Shown: in pieces, positions 1 to 9,993 of the stretch
Numbering within the stretch: the first letter of the stretch is position 1
How the letters are laid out: each line of letters opens with the position of its first letter
Source of the DNA: Flammula alnicola
Lineage: Eukaryota > Basidiomycota > Agaricomycetes > Agaricales > Strophariaceae
Direction: 5' to 3'
Assembly (NCBI GenBank): GCA_015499995.1
Contig: JADNRV010000285.1
Location: 1 to 62,490, forward strand
DNA length: 62,490 bases
Notes under the pieces: model-generated
What the model saw: the letters and a program-made list of their open reading frames with translations, nothing else
Database searches by the model: none
What the model was told of the DNA's origin: nothing
Program-made: the position numbers and the translations under genes

Positions 1-1243
1 GTACGCCTCGATGAGCTCTCGAATATATGGCTCTTGCTCGATGTATGCGCCAAACACCGAGTTTTCTAGGATCTTGCCTTTGATGGACGATCGAGGGAAG
101 GTCGCTAGTGCACACAAGGTTCCGTAAATCGCAATGTCCGATGGTGCAATGAGCTGCAGCCATTACGAATTAAGCCAAATGCCTTTCGATATGGAACAAA
201 AATTAAGCCAACTAACCTTGCCGACCCAGTCACCCAGGTCCTTCGCAGGTCCAATTTTCAGGAAACACAGAGCAGCTTTCTCGTAGGTCCCTTGACCCAG
301 ATGCGATAAGGCTGTCGCCAGGTCGAGTTTAGCTTGAACGTTATCTCGCTCCGCAGACTTCTTTTTAGATCCGGCAGCACTGGCGGTAGGCGCGGGCGCC
401 CCAGTAGAGCCAGGAGCAGGAGCGGTGTTGGCAGCTGTAGCAGCATCCAAAGCAGCATCGGCTTTGAAGACGTAGGTCGTAAGGTGTGAGTAGTTTCTTT
501 GTTCAATTAACAACTAAGCGGAAGTTGAGTTCGAGAGCAAACTAGCATGGAGAATACTGGAAAACTTACCTCAAGAATGGACATGCACATGTCGAGAACA
601 TGCTGACTCGTCGTGCAGAACTCGCGTGATTTTGTATAATGTTTCAACGAGGTGCCATAGTCGCCTGTAGCACGGTAGAAATCTCCCAGATCGCGATGTG
701 CCATCTAAGAAAGTTCCGTGAAATACCCAATCCCATGAGAATGAAAGCACTACGCACTCTGATACTCTCTTTGATCATGTTGTTACTATACGTCTTCAGT
801 TCCACCTCCAACTTGGTACGATCTGCATGGTTTTGGTGATCATCTCGTCTGCCCATTTCGTATCCAGCTCCGCGAGCTCCATCGGATTCGGGAGAGATCC
901 CCCCACGTTCGATCCTAGCTCTTCGTATGCATGCAAAAGGTTTTGGTACAGAGATGGGTCGCGCGACTGATGAATGTGCTGCACGCAAAGTTGGAACGCC
1001 TCGGGCGCAATTGATGGGCAGATACTCATGATGTGCATAAGTCTATCGATAGCAGTTCGTCCTGGCTATTGGTTCAGATATCCTTCATGGCACATACGTT
1101 AACTTGTCTTTACCTGAATAGTTCGAGATATAACTCTCAAGATCGAATGGATGTGCATCGTCCACAGGAACAACGAATGTTCTTCTTGAAGTCTGATTTG
1201 CAGTACCTGCTTGCTGTGTTTCTTCTACACGATCTATATCCAT
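1..1243 (-). CDS. CSN1: COP9 signalosome subunit 1 (5' part; runs off the window)
   Basis: Encodes the N-terminal part of a CSN1/GPS1-type PCI subunit of the COP9 signalosome, the complex that removes NEDD8 from cullins. Translation of the spliced minus strand gives an N-terminal MDIDRVEE start at 1243, then segments typical of the family: [14 protein letters not shown] and [11 protein letters not shown] (helical repeats), and near the window edge [18 protein letters not shown], the part leading into the PCI domain. Several short introns interrupt it (e.g. after the SNYS codons near 1115). An Ala/Pro/Gly-rich insertion (about 370-470) separates two helical segments. The ATG at 1243 is preferred because the reading frame upstream runs into LTR sequence. 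The C-terminal PCI half lies beyond base 1. A retrotransposon ends 98 bp upstream, so the native promoter is displaced. Identification is by family motifs. Confidence 0.87.
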
Positions 1244-1335
1244 CTTAAAGGAGAATTCTGCGAGTTTCAAGAGCAGCGAGAGGATACTTGAGGTGATACG
1301 TTGTTGTAATTGATTGAGCTCCAGAGAAGGCGAGT

Positions 1336-1340
1336 CCGAG
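1336..1340. repeat. Target-site duplication (left), CCGAG
   Basis: Five bases immediately outside the left LTR, repeated exactly at 9833-9837. Confidence 0.93.
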
Positions 1341-1576
1341 TGTGACGGGGCGTGAGAACACGAGTCCCGGCACACGTTCAAACCTCGAATGATAGGATAA
1401 ACACTAAATTCAAGGTCGTCTACTCTACTAGCTATCCGACTCTTTATATACTTAAAAACCTGCCTACGTAATACTTATTGTATAATATGGAATATTATAG
1501 AACCCTACGGTAGAAAAGATGATGTAATGTACTTGACTAACGTCCAAGTTCGGGTGAGTCAGTGACTACCGTCACA
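1341..1576 (-). repeat. 3' LTR of the Ty3 element
   Basis: Matches 9594-9832 base for base except for a 3-bp gap. It has TGTGAC/GTCACA inverted ends. The gag-pol stop codon (1572-1574) lies in its first bases on the element strand. It contains AT-rich stretches (TATATAC, TATAATATGG) that could serve as promoter or polyadenylation signals. Confidence 0.97.
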
Positions 1577-4500
1577 TACGCCCTCCAGCGATTCCAAAGG
1601 AATTGCTACTGTGCAAGGCATTGTTCGGAGCATGAGACCTATTCCCACGGCCTCGGAACGGCTTGTTGCGGATGGTATATGGGGCGTGGGAGTTGCGCGC
1701 AGCGGTAGCCAAGATGATACTATCGACGGTGCGTTTATTCCGGGCTGAGCCGAACTTCTCCAAAAGCTCTAAAGCTTCTTCGATAATCGAGTCCTTCGGA
1801 AAGTCGATTTCGAGAGGGTAGCGATGTGTGTTGGGTGTGGATTGGATTCCTCCCGCCTCGCCAATGACCGTGAGACGCGCAGGCTGGAGGGGGTCGGCGT
1901 GTAGGTACTGAATAAATTCCCGGTAACCTATGGGCAAGCCGATTGCCTCATTAGGTAACTTGACCGCGCGGTACGCGAAGTTGAGAAACTGCTTGAGTTG
2001 CGCTGCGTGAACCGTGTGTACTGCTCCCACGGGGTCGATAACTCCGTAAACAAACCGCGAGATTCTGGCCACGACCGCGAAGCCACTGAGGGGGAACCGT
2101 ATTTCGAATGCTCGACCGAAAAAGTCAACGGGACGGTGGAAAGTGAAGTTTCCCAGCGGGTTGATGGCATCGGCAATGTCCATCGCGAACGTTCCCACGT
2201 GCGTAGCGCTGTCTGCGTTGATAGGCGCGAGGGATGCTGAGTTCATCTCGGGGCCCAGCGAGGGAAGCAATGCGGCTGTCGTCGCGGTAGGCGCTGCTTC
2301 CGAAAGACGTAAGGGTTCAGATGGCAATTCCGTGTCTTGGGCCTGTGTCGTTGGGTTATCCCCGTCGAGGTTCATTCCACTGATGGATTCCGCAAGTTGT
2401 GCGTGCGGCGTAGTATCGGAACTAGTGGCCATATGTGTGACAACGAAGGGTAGGATCGCCAGTGCAATGCAGGAGTAATGCGAGGGGGGCAAACTTGAAA
2501 ATTGTCCCGCTTTGTCCCAGTCCTTATAATTCTTAATACCATAATCCATTTCAAATTGAACTGATCCGGCAAAAATCTGAGGATCGTCTGGAACCTCCTT
2601 ACTAATTTCTCTAGAAAGTTCTCCGATATTCTTGGCTCCTTTAGCATCTAAATATTCTTCAAATTCATGAAGATGTTTAACTTCACTGTATGGTAGCCAG
2701 CTTTTATCCCCTGACTTCCACAGTACTTCAAATACAGAACTTTTTCCTTCTCCGGCATGTGAGATGATTCTTTGTACTGCCCACTCGCCCTCCAAGTCTT
2801 CGTCGGCGAAGATTTGAGCATCTAAGCGCCCTGGGAACAGCCGATCATCGTTAGGCACATGAATCCGTAACAACGACGCGTGAAACACGTCATGAACACC
2901 CCGTTTTGTCAAGCTGGGTGGTAATTTGACTCGGTAAGAATTATTCCCGAAGTCCTCTGTAAGCTGATAAGGCCCTATGAATTTAGGCGCCAATTTCTGA
3001 CTCAAGCCTTTCGGAATAGTAATATTCTTAGTTGAAATGTACACGTAGTCCTTCGCTGCAAACGGCGTCTTCACGCGCTTCCTATTTGCGTTCCTAACCG
3101 ATTTCACGCGCGATGCAATTAAGCTATCATGTGCACGCATAATCGCAGACTTCATACGCTTGGCAAATGCTCGCACCCCGGGAAACTCCTCCGGCTGGTT
3201 AGATTGCCAAATAAAGGAACGTGGCATGCGGCCTGTATTGAGAAAGAAAGGCGCAAAACCTGTGCTCTCAGAGCGCGCTGAATTAATAGCAAACTCAATA
3301 GCTGGTAGTTTCTGCACCCAATCCTTTTGATTAGGTGAAATACAATGTCTTAACATCTGCCCAATAGTTTTATTCGCCCTCTCCGTAGCGCCATCAGATT
3401 GTGGATGATAAGCGCTCGACATCTGTAACTTAGTCCCAATTAACTTATGTAGTTCCTCCCAGAAATGGCTTGTAAACCACCTATCACGATCACTGACAAT
3501 AGTTGTTGGTAAACCATGGTGCTTATACACCTCAGAGAACACCAATTCCGCAACATCCTTAGCCTTGTAATCTGTCCTCCCGGGCACTAAATGCACCATA
3601 CCTGAGAATAAATCTATTATTACCGCAATCATATCAAAGGAACCATCTCGGTTCACAGACTCCGGTAGCGGCCCCACGAAATCAATGCCGATAGCATCCC
3701 ACGGCTGCCCTTGAATGTCCAAAGGGTTCAGTAAGCCATAAGGCTTCATGTTACTATCCTTGCTTCGTTTACAAGTCATGCATGACTGACAGAAATGCTC
3801 TATGTCAGCAGACATAGTCTTCCACCACACGAAATCCCGTAGATAATCGTAAGTTTTCTTGAACCCCAAGTGAGCTAAGACTGAATGGCCTTCCGAGATA
3901 ATAATCTCACGAATTGAGCGCCCGTCCAGTTTGACATTCGGAATGCAAAGAAGTCTCCGATTGTCTTGCTTAATGTAGAGAAGACCTGACAGCTCGTCCC
4001 ACTCAAAGTTCTTGTATTCATCAGGTTTCTCTATTATAGACTTAAACACAGGATCATCTTTGTACTGCCCTTTAATTCCGGAGTGAATGTCTATGCCACC
4101 TAACTCCTTGGCTAGATCCAGTGGTAAGTTCTCCATTGGTTGCTGCGGAGCACTCATATCCTGAACGTCGGAGTGAGCACTTTGCTTCTTTCGAGCTGGA
4201 ATGCGAATCACTAACCTCTTTTGTTGTGACGCCGATTCACCATTCTCGCCCTCCGAACCTTCTCGTGGCCCGTTCAACTTGAAGTCCTCCTTCACACGGG
4301 CGGCAAACTCATCCGATGTTTCGGGCCTTCTAGTTTCTGCGCCCTCGCGCTCACGAATCTTCTTGCTTCGGCGTCCGACGTAATTTGGACCCATCGAGGC
4401 ACATTCGGCCTCCATACCAACCAACACTGGTGCAGCAATCACTTGAGTTGCCTCGACCATCGACGTTCCGTTCTCGGGATCATCATACTCTGTATATTCG

Positions 4501-7500
4501 CTAGGCGCCCGTACAGTTCCTGGTGCGTCGTTAGAGTAAATCCGCGAGAGTGCATCACTTAATATATTTTCTGACCCTGGCACGTAGATGACTTCAAAGT
4601 TGAACATGCTAAGTTTTTCAAGCCAACGCGCCCTCCGGCCATTGCTCGTCCGATCGACATCGCGATGATTGAGTACGGTAACAAGACCCTTATGATCTGT
4701 ATACCACCTAAATTTAACTCCGAGCAGGAGATCTCGATACCGCATCATAGTCTCGAGACCCGCAAGCATCTCAACCTCGTGAACTGGATAGTTCTGTTGA
4801 GCTGGAGTCAGTTTGGCTGAATAGAATGCAGCAACAGATGCAGTTTTCCAGTCTTCTCCTTGACTAATCACACCAGCAATGCCTGACGTACAAGCATCTG
4901 TAACAATGTTGATAGGCGGCGCCCCATCCGAGTAATCCAACGGGCGCCTATGATGATCTCGGCACCTATTCGCGCGCTCTTTGATTTCTTCGAATGCACG
5001 TTGATGCGTGAAATCCCAACGAAATGGTATGTCTTTACTGGTTAAGGTATGCAAAATTCCCATAGGAATTCGCACTCCATCAATGTCATCTGCGAGATAA
5101 CCCGCGGCTCCAAGAAACCCGCGCAACAGATCTCGATTAGTGGGCGTTTTCCATCTGATCAATGCGTCGACTTTATGAGGATCCATTTGGATGCCATCAT
5201 CGTCAACGATGCGTCCCAAAATCTTGACACGCTTGCACAAAAAATCCAACTTATTAGCTGACAAGTAGAACTTCTCCTTTTCTAGAATCTCAAGAACAGT
5301 CAACACATGCTTAATGTGCTCCTCTAGAGTGTCTGAATAGATGACAATATCGTCTAAATAAGCATCCAAGAATTTCCCAATGTGCGGCGAAAAGATATGA
5401 TTCATTAGCGCCTGAAACGTTGCGGGCGCATTGCAATCACCGATTTGGATCACATGGCTGACCATATTACCATTCGGCGTTGCGAACGCAGTCTTCCAGA
5501 CGTCATCTGGCTTAATTCTGACCTGTTCATATGCATCTTTAAGGTCCAGCAAGCTTCGATAACGCTTACCCGCGACACGGCGCATTATTCCATCAATGTC
5601 AGGTAAAGGACTTGGCATTTTCTTCGTGTTAGAGTTCCTCGGTCTCAAATCGATTGGTGTTCTTAACTTAGCGATTTCACCTGGCTTCGAAGGCTTGGGA
5701 ATAAACATCATCGGCACCGTATTCCTCGAGTTGGTGATTTCCCAACGCCCTGTATCTACGTACGCGTTTCGCTTTTCAATCCATTGACTTAGAAACGCTT
5801 CGGGGCATCGTGCTGGTCGCCACGGGTACTGCATTTGATCATCGATTAGATCTATGCGATGGTTGATTTCTCGCAATGGTGGCAACGGAGTCTCCGATGC
5901 CATCTTGCACAGCGGTGCAGCTCTTTCTCGCAGGAATTCTCGCACATCATCGAGATTCTCTTCGCGTAGTCGAGCTGCTCGAGATTCCAATGTTCGGACT
6001 GACGAACCTCTAATAGGTAACGCTTCGCGGCTTCCAATAATAACTCGAGTTGGGTTTAATCCTACCAACACTTGGTGTTGGTAAATAAACGGAGTTCCTA
6101 GTATCAAGTCATAGCTTGATAAGTTGATAATGTCAAATTTCCGTTGCTCTTTAATGTCTTGATAGGCAAACTCTGCAGTTGTTCTGTAGTTTACCTTAGA
6201 TCTAGAGCCTAAGACTGCTAGCTGAACTGTCAACGGCGTTTTCAATTCCTCTTTCCGAAGCCTAAGTTGATCTGCCAGAGTTGATGACATGAAATCACAC
6301 AGAGATCCGGTGTCAATGAGAGCTCTAGCTGGCTTTCCCATGACATTAGTGACGATTACGATTGGATTAGGTACCACGCGTGAGGGATCTTTGACCCGCG
6401 CTGCATTTCTTTGCGCAGATGGGATCACATCCGCTTGCGGCTCTTGGGCGCTTAATTCGATAACGTGTTCTTCGAGATATTCCGCGTCCTTATCCCACTC
6501 CGAATCTGTTGCAACGTCTTCATATCCTTCGGAACTTTCGCTTTCTGAGCTGTAGCACTCAACTAGATAGTCTAAAATTTCTTCATACTCCCTGCCCTCC
6601 TGCCTTTCAGCACTGAAAAGGCAAGCCAGATCATAGTCCTCAAGATTGTTGTATACTGCAAAGAATCCTTTCTTAAGAAACTTAACCAGCCTCTTAAAAT
6701 ACCAATGCCTAATGTTAAACTTGGGGTTTTCCAAGTTATGAGCTGGAATGGCAAAGTGGCTTCCCAACTCCCAGTCGAAAATTTCGTAGCCATCATTATC
6801 ACAATCGAAGTGCACATCAAAGCGGCCCATCCGCTTCGACCTCTCGGCCTTCGACGAAGTCAAGAACTTCGAGAAACCACGTCCAGTAGCAAGTTTCCAC
6901 GCAGTATTCATTTCCCAAGGGTCAATCTTGGGCGTTTTCCGATGCCAGCGCTTAAGCGGCTTCACGCGCACCCGAGTCGCTTGCGTGCGCTTAATAGCGA
7001 ACCATCGTCCGATTAAGAAACCCGGTCGCAACACCATTCCGATGTCCACGATCTCGTCGTCCAACGTTACGTCGTCCATTATAACAAGCTTCTGACCGCC
7101 CGCTGTAGGATATACAATAAAGCGGTCTATTACCTGCCCTTCCCAGCAAGGATCTCCTGGGTATGGTCTCATTGTCTCCAACTGGTGCTTAACAATCTCG
7201 CACACAGGGCTACCTAATTTACCATCCATCCAATCCCCACTATCTGGGTCATACAATGAACGTGCGGCATCTGTAAACGACTTCGTCGCTTCTGTCTCGA
7301 TGACCTCTTCCGTTCCCGCGGTGCCTGCTTGCGCATGGTCGGCCCTCTCGTGAGTTATCCCACACGCCGCCATATCCACTGCCATGCAGTATGACTCCGC
7401 AGCCGGCTCAGTGGTACTTTCTAGTGCTGCTAGAGTATTCTCATTATCCACGGCAATATCGATACTAAAACTCTTAGCGCCGGGTGGCTTGCCCGACCTG

Positions 7501-9437
7501 TCATTAGATTTGACTACTTGGCTGCTAGGGCACTGCTTGCCGATATGCCCTAGTCCTCCGCAACGGAAGCATTTTATCTGTCCAGATGAGTTCTCTGGCT
7601 TCTTATTGTCCCTAAAGCGCTCACTTCCTTTCTCGCGCTTGGAACTGTCAAACTTATTTTTAAAATTCCCTTCATTCCGTGGTGTGAAATCACGGCGCGT
7701 GTTGGAATCATTCTGTCTGAAATCACGGTGCGTGTTGGAATCACTCTGTCGATTCCCCTCGAAACGAACTTTTCGATCACCAAAATTAGATCTACCTGGG
7801 TTACTCTGCGCTTTTTGCGCCCGTCTCTGACTATTCTCAATTTGTTCTGCTACCTCATACCTCGTAGCAACTTGTATCACTTCATCCCAGGTATTCTGCT
7901 CATAATCTAACCCTTCTTTCCACAGGGCAGACTGTAATTCCGGTCTCAAGCCGTTCCATAGTCGATCCACTCTCTGACCTGGAGTAGACTTACCCACGAT
8001 TCGGTAGAGAACCATCAACTCAGCCGCGTATTCCGCAACTGTCATATTTCCCTGGGCGAAGTTCTCAAGCTTCTTACGTTGCTTGAGACGAAAATCGGGT
8101 GGGAAGCAGTAATTGTATAGCTCAGTAAAGAACTTCTGGCGGTCCCACTGATGTACATTCAGTGATACCATAGTAGAATAAAACTTGTAAGCTTTTCCAG
8201 ACAAGTAATCGGCACATTTAATGACTTGGTCTTTAGCTGGCAGCGCCGCTTCCTCGCAGAAGCGTTCACACTGCGTGATGTACTTATAGAACTTCATGAA
8301 GTCAGCATCTCCGTGGTATTTGTCAGGCGCCGTAGGTGATAACGGCTTGTATCGAGTGACGGAGGTGGTGTTACCCGCCGTTTCCAATGGGCCTGCGAAC
8401 TGGGCGCCTAATTGATTAGTTCCCGAATTCGCCGCTCCGTTCCTCGGTTTGTGGAAAAACTGACCCAATAGACTCTCGGGAGGTAGCTGATTACTGGGCT
8501 TAATTGCCTCAGCCTTCTTCGCAAAGAGTCTCTGTCTCGATGCCTGGTCTATTAAATCCTCAACATCTCGAGACATTGGAGTGCTCGAGATGCGTTCCAT
8601 CTGCACTGGTTCATCATTAGCCCAATCGACGACGTTACCGCGAAGTTTACTCTTCGCTGCCAGGTATTTTCTTTCAAGTTCCTGAAATTCAATCATTTCG
8701 TCGTCATCATCTTCTTGAAACCAATCGTCGTGGCCGAGCTGTTCTCCCTCGGCTCTATGGCTTCCAGCTTGTGCGTGCAGCGCCCGCTGCACTTCTGGAT
8801 CCAGCTCACTTTCGGGGATGTCGACATTTCCCCAATTTGCAGGATCTATAGCTTTACCTTTAGCTACTGTCCCAACCTCAGGATCCGGACTGTCCTCTGT
8901 TGGTTGATATATTTTCTTATTGCCAGAATCCTCTGGGATTCCGAGTGCCCTCTCAATCATACCTAGCCTCTGAGCAAGTGTACTATTCACCGTTTCTTGG
9001 GTTTCTGACATGGTACCCAGCTGTTCAAAGAGGGCCTTTACCATGTCTCGAGTTTCGGCTACTACTTGCCTCGCATCTTGTACGACAGGGTCACTAATTC
9101 CCGACTCCCGCACCACAGACTGGTTACGCGGGGAGTCAAGGCTAATACTACGACGAGCGGGCCTCGCTGCAGCGGCTCCGCTTGTCTCAGCTACACGGTT
9201 TGCTTTCCCGTGGCTGTCATTTTCTCCGCGACGGTCTAATCGACCGCGCACGTCCTCCACCTCGACGTCCCTGTCGAGGTTGGTGCCAGCGGCGCTAGTT
9301 GCCGCCGCTGGCTCCTGCCTGGAGCTCGCTCTCAGTGCAGGCGAGCCTGCATTCGACTCGGTGGTAGGACCTTCCTCAGGGATGACGTGTCCCTTCTGGC
9401 CCTTGCCACTGCGCGCCGGAATCTTCCTGGTCGCCAT
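1572..9437 (-). CDS. Ty3/gypsy Gag-Pol polyprotein with chromodomain and two extra regions
   Basis: A single 2621-residue frame. Order of domains: Gag capsid-like region (about 360-540); CCHC zinc knuckle CFRCGGLGHIGKQC (623-636); an acidic region of unknown function (about 735-1000) not usual in Ty3 Pol; aspartic protease with DTG at 1042-1044; reverse transcriptase with YLDD at 1360-1363; RNase H with Asp1514; integrase zinc finger (H1851, H1856, C1886, C1889) and DD35E catalytic residues D1919, D1983, E2019; chromodomain (about 2216-2265); then a ~340-residue tail ending in the 3' LTR. An internal methionine at 2336 opens the tail and resembles the start of a once separate ORF. No frameshift or stop is seen, so the element could be active. 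Gag and Pol share one frame, which implies processing by the protease rather than frameshifting. Confidence 0.95.
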   Translation of the reverse strand: MATRKIPARSGKGQKGHVIPEEGPTTESNAGSPALRASSRQEPAAATSAAGTNLDRDVEVEDVRGRLDRRGENDSHGKANRVAETSGAAAARPARRSISLDSPRNQSVVRESGISDPVVQDARQVVAETRDMVKALFEQLGTMSETQETVNSTLAQRLGMIERALGIPEDSGNKKIYQPTEDSPDPEVGTVAKGKAIDPANWGNVDIPESELDPEVQRALHAQAGSHRAEGEQLGHDDWFQEDDDDEMIEFQELERKYLAAKSKLRGNVVDWANDEPVQMERISSTPMSRDVEDLIDQASRQRLFAKKAEAIKPSNQLPPESLLGQFFHKPRNGAANSGTNQLGAQFAGPLETAGNTTSVTRYKPLSPTAPDKYHGDADFMKFYKYITQCERFCEEAALPAKDQVIKCADYLSGKAYKFYSTMVSLNVHQWDRQKFFTELYNYCFPPDFRLKQRKKLENFAQGNMTVAEYAAELMVLYRIVGKSTPGQRVDRLWNGLRPELQSALWKEGLDYEQNTWDEVIQVATRYEVAEQIENSQRRAQKAQSNPGRSNFGDRKVRFEGNRQSDSNTHRDFRQNDSNTRRDFTPRNEGNFKNKFDSSKREKGSERFRDNKKPENSSGQIKCFRCGGLGHIGKQCPSSQVVKSNDRSGKPPGAKSFSIDIAVDNENTLAALESTTEPAAESYCMAVDMAACGITHERADHAQAGTAGTEEVIETEATKSFTDAARSLYDPDSGDWMDGKLGSPVCEIVKHQLETMRPYPGDPCWEGQVIDRFIVYPTAGGQKLVIMDDVTLDDEIVDIGMVLRPGFLIGRWFAIKRTQATRVRVKPLKRWHRKTPKIDPWEMNTAWKLATGRGFSKFLTSSKAERSKRMGRFDVHFDCDNDGYEIFDWELGSHFAIPAHNLENPKFNIRHWYFKRLVKFLKKGFFAVYNNLEDYDLACLFSAERQEGREYEEILDYLVECYSSESESSEGYEDVATDSEWDKDAEYLEEHVIELSAQEPQADVIPSAQRNAARVKDPSRVVPNPIVIVTNVMGKPARALIDTGSLCDFMSSTLADQLRLRKEELKTPLTVQLAVLGSRSKVNYRTTAEFAYQDIKEQRKFDIINLSSYDLILGTPFIYQHQVLVGLNPTRVIIGSREALPIRGSSVRTLESRAARLREENLDDVREFLRERAAPLCKMASETPLPPLREINHRIDLIDDQMQYPWRPARCPEAFLSQWIEKRNAYVDTGRWEITNSRNTVPMMFIPKPSKPGEIAKLRTPIDLRPRNSNTKKMPSPLPDIDGIMRRVAGKRYRSLLDLKDAYEQVRIKPDDVWKTAFATPNGNMVSHVIQIGDCNAPATFQALMNHIFSPHIGKFLDAYLDDIVIYSDTLEEHIKHVLTVLEILEKEKFYLSANKLDFLCKRVKILGRIVDDDGIQMDPHKVDALIRWKTPTNRDLLRGFLGAAGYLADDIDGVRIPMGILHTLTSKDIPFRWDFTHQRAFEEIKERANRCRDHHRRPLDYSDGAPPINIVTDACTSGIAGVISQGEDWKTASVAAFYSAKLTPAQQNYPVHEVEMLAGLETMMRYRDLLLGVKFRWYTDHKGLVTVLNHRDVDRTSNGRRARWLEKLSMFNFEVIYVPGSENILSDALSRIYSNDAPGTVRAPSEYTEYDDPENGTSMVEATQVIAAPVLVGMEAECASMGPNYVGRRSKKIREREGAETRRPETSDEFAARVKEDFKLNGPREGSEGENGESASQQKRLVIRIPARKKQSAHSDVQDMSAPQQPMENLPLDLAKELGGIDIHSGIKGQYKDDPVFKSIIEKPDEYKNFEWDELSGLLYIKQDNRRLLCIPNVKLDGRSIREIIISEGHSVLAHLGFKKTYDYLRDFVWWKTMSADIEHFCQSCMTCKRSKDSNMKPYGLLNPLDIQGQPWDAIGIDFVGPLPESVNRDGSFDMIAVIIDLFSGMVHLVPGRTDYKAKDVAELVFSEVYKHHGLPTTIVSDRDRWFTSHFWEELHKLIGTKLQMSSAYHPQSDGATERANKTIGQMLRHCISPNQKDWVQKLPAIEFAINSARSESTGFAPFFLNTGRMPRSFIWQSNQPEEFPGVRAFAKRMKSAIMRAHDSLIASRVKSVRNANRKRVKTPFAAKDYVYISTKNITIPKGLSQKLAPKFIGPYQLTEDFGNNSYRVKLPPSLTKRGVHDVFHASLLRIHVPNDDRLFPGRLDAQIFADEDLEGEWAVQRIISHAGEGKSSVFEVLWKSGDKSWLPYSEVKHLHEFEEYLDAKGAKNIGELSREISKEVPDDPQIFAGSVQFEMDYGIKNYKDWDKAGQFSSLPPSHYSCIALAILPFVVTHMATSSDTTPHAQLAESISGMNLDGDNPTTQAQDTELPSEPLRLSEAAPTATTAALLPSLGPEMNSASLAPINADSATHVGTFAMDIADAINPLGNFTFHRPVDFFGRAFEIRFPLSGFAVVARISRFVYGVIDPVGAVHTVHAAQLKQFLNFAYRAVKLPNEAIGLPIGYREFIQYLHADPLQPARLTVIGEAGGIQSTPNTHRYPLEIDFPKDSIIEEALELLEKFGSARNKRTVDSIILATAARNSHAPYTIRNKPFRGRGNRSHAPNNALHSSNSFGIAGGRM

Positions 9438-9593
9438 CTAATGCAGAATAGTTGTTAGTATACACAAGACTAATGACAACGTACCTGGATTTCCTGGGTG
9501 ATCAAACCAAGAGGTCTCCGAGGGTTGGTCGTCGAGAAGAGTAGTGTCGAGTAGTTGTAGAAAGAGTAGTAGAGTGTGTTAATATCAAAAATA

Positions 9594-9832
9594 TGTGACG
9601 TCGGGGCGTGAGAACACGAGTCCCGGCACACGTTCAAACCTCGAATGATAGGATAAACACTAAATTCAAGGTCGTCTACTCTACTAGCTATCCGACTCTT
9701 TATATACTTAAAAACCTGCCTACGTAATACTTATTGTATAATATGGAATATTATAGAACCCTACGGTAGAAAAGATGATGTAATGTACTTGACTAACGTC
9801 CAAGTTCGGGTGAGTCAGTGACTACCGTCACA
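9594..9832 (-). repeat. 5' LTR of the Ty3 element
   Basis: Partner of 1341-1576, 3 bp longer (an extra GTC-like triplet after the TGTGAC end). On the element strand it lies 156 bp before the gag-pol ATG (9437). It should drive transcription leftwards, toward the CSN1 promoter side. Confidence 0.97.
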
Positions 9833-9837
9833 CCGAG
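9833..9837. repeat. Target-site duplication (right), CCGAG
   Basis: Five bases immediately outside the right LTR, identical to 1336-1340. The length is typical for Ty3-type integrases. Confidence 0.93.
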
Positions 9838-9993
9838 TCCGCCACTGCCTAATCGAGTTATCCCTACTAAACTTCCGCTTGGCCGCAGACCGTCTTTTCT
9901 CCATGTACCACCATCCAGGCCTAGACAGGTCCCACCATAGGGGTCGGGCTAGTTAAATAAACACCGTCATGAAGAGAGAATTTGTTTTCCGTA

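Larger units (their letters stand above)
1341..9832 (-). mobile_element. Complete Ty3/gypsy LTR retrotransposon (chromovirus type)
   Basis: Direct terminal repeats of 236 bp (1341-1576) and 239 bp (9594-9832) bound one uninterrupted 2621-codon gag-pol frame on the minus strand. Both LTRs begin TGTGAC and end GTCACA and are identical apart from a 3-bp indel near the outer edge of the left/right comparison. The element is flanked by a perfect 5-bp target duplication, CCGAG (1336-1340 and 9833-9837). Intact coding, nearly identical LTRs and a clean duplication all point to a recent insertion. The order protease-RT-RNase H-integrase and a C-terminal chromodomain place it among Ty3 chromoviruses. 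I could not recognise a conventional tRNA primer-binding site next to the 5' LTR. A short GGAGGG purine run next to the 3' LTR (about 1580-1587) may be the polypurine tract. Confidence 0.96.

Noticed and set aside
1085..1381. 98-codon frame starting inside the LTR as the CSN1 N-terminus
   Set aside because: Its first methionine lies in transposon sequence. The MDIDRVEE start at 1243 fits the family better.
9560..9593. tRNA primer-binding site next to the 5' LTR
   Set aside because: The bases after the LTR are AT-rich and match no tRNA 3' end that I recognise. Self-priming is possible but not shown.
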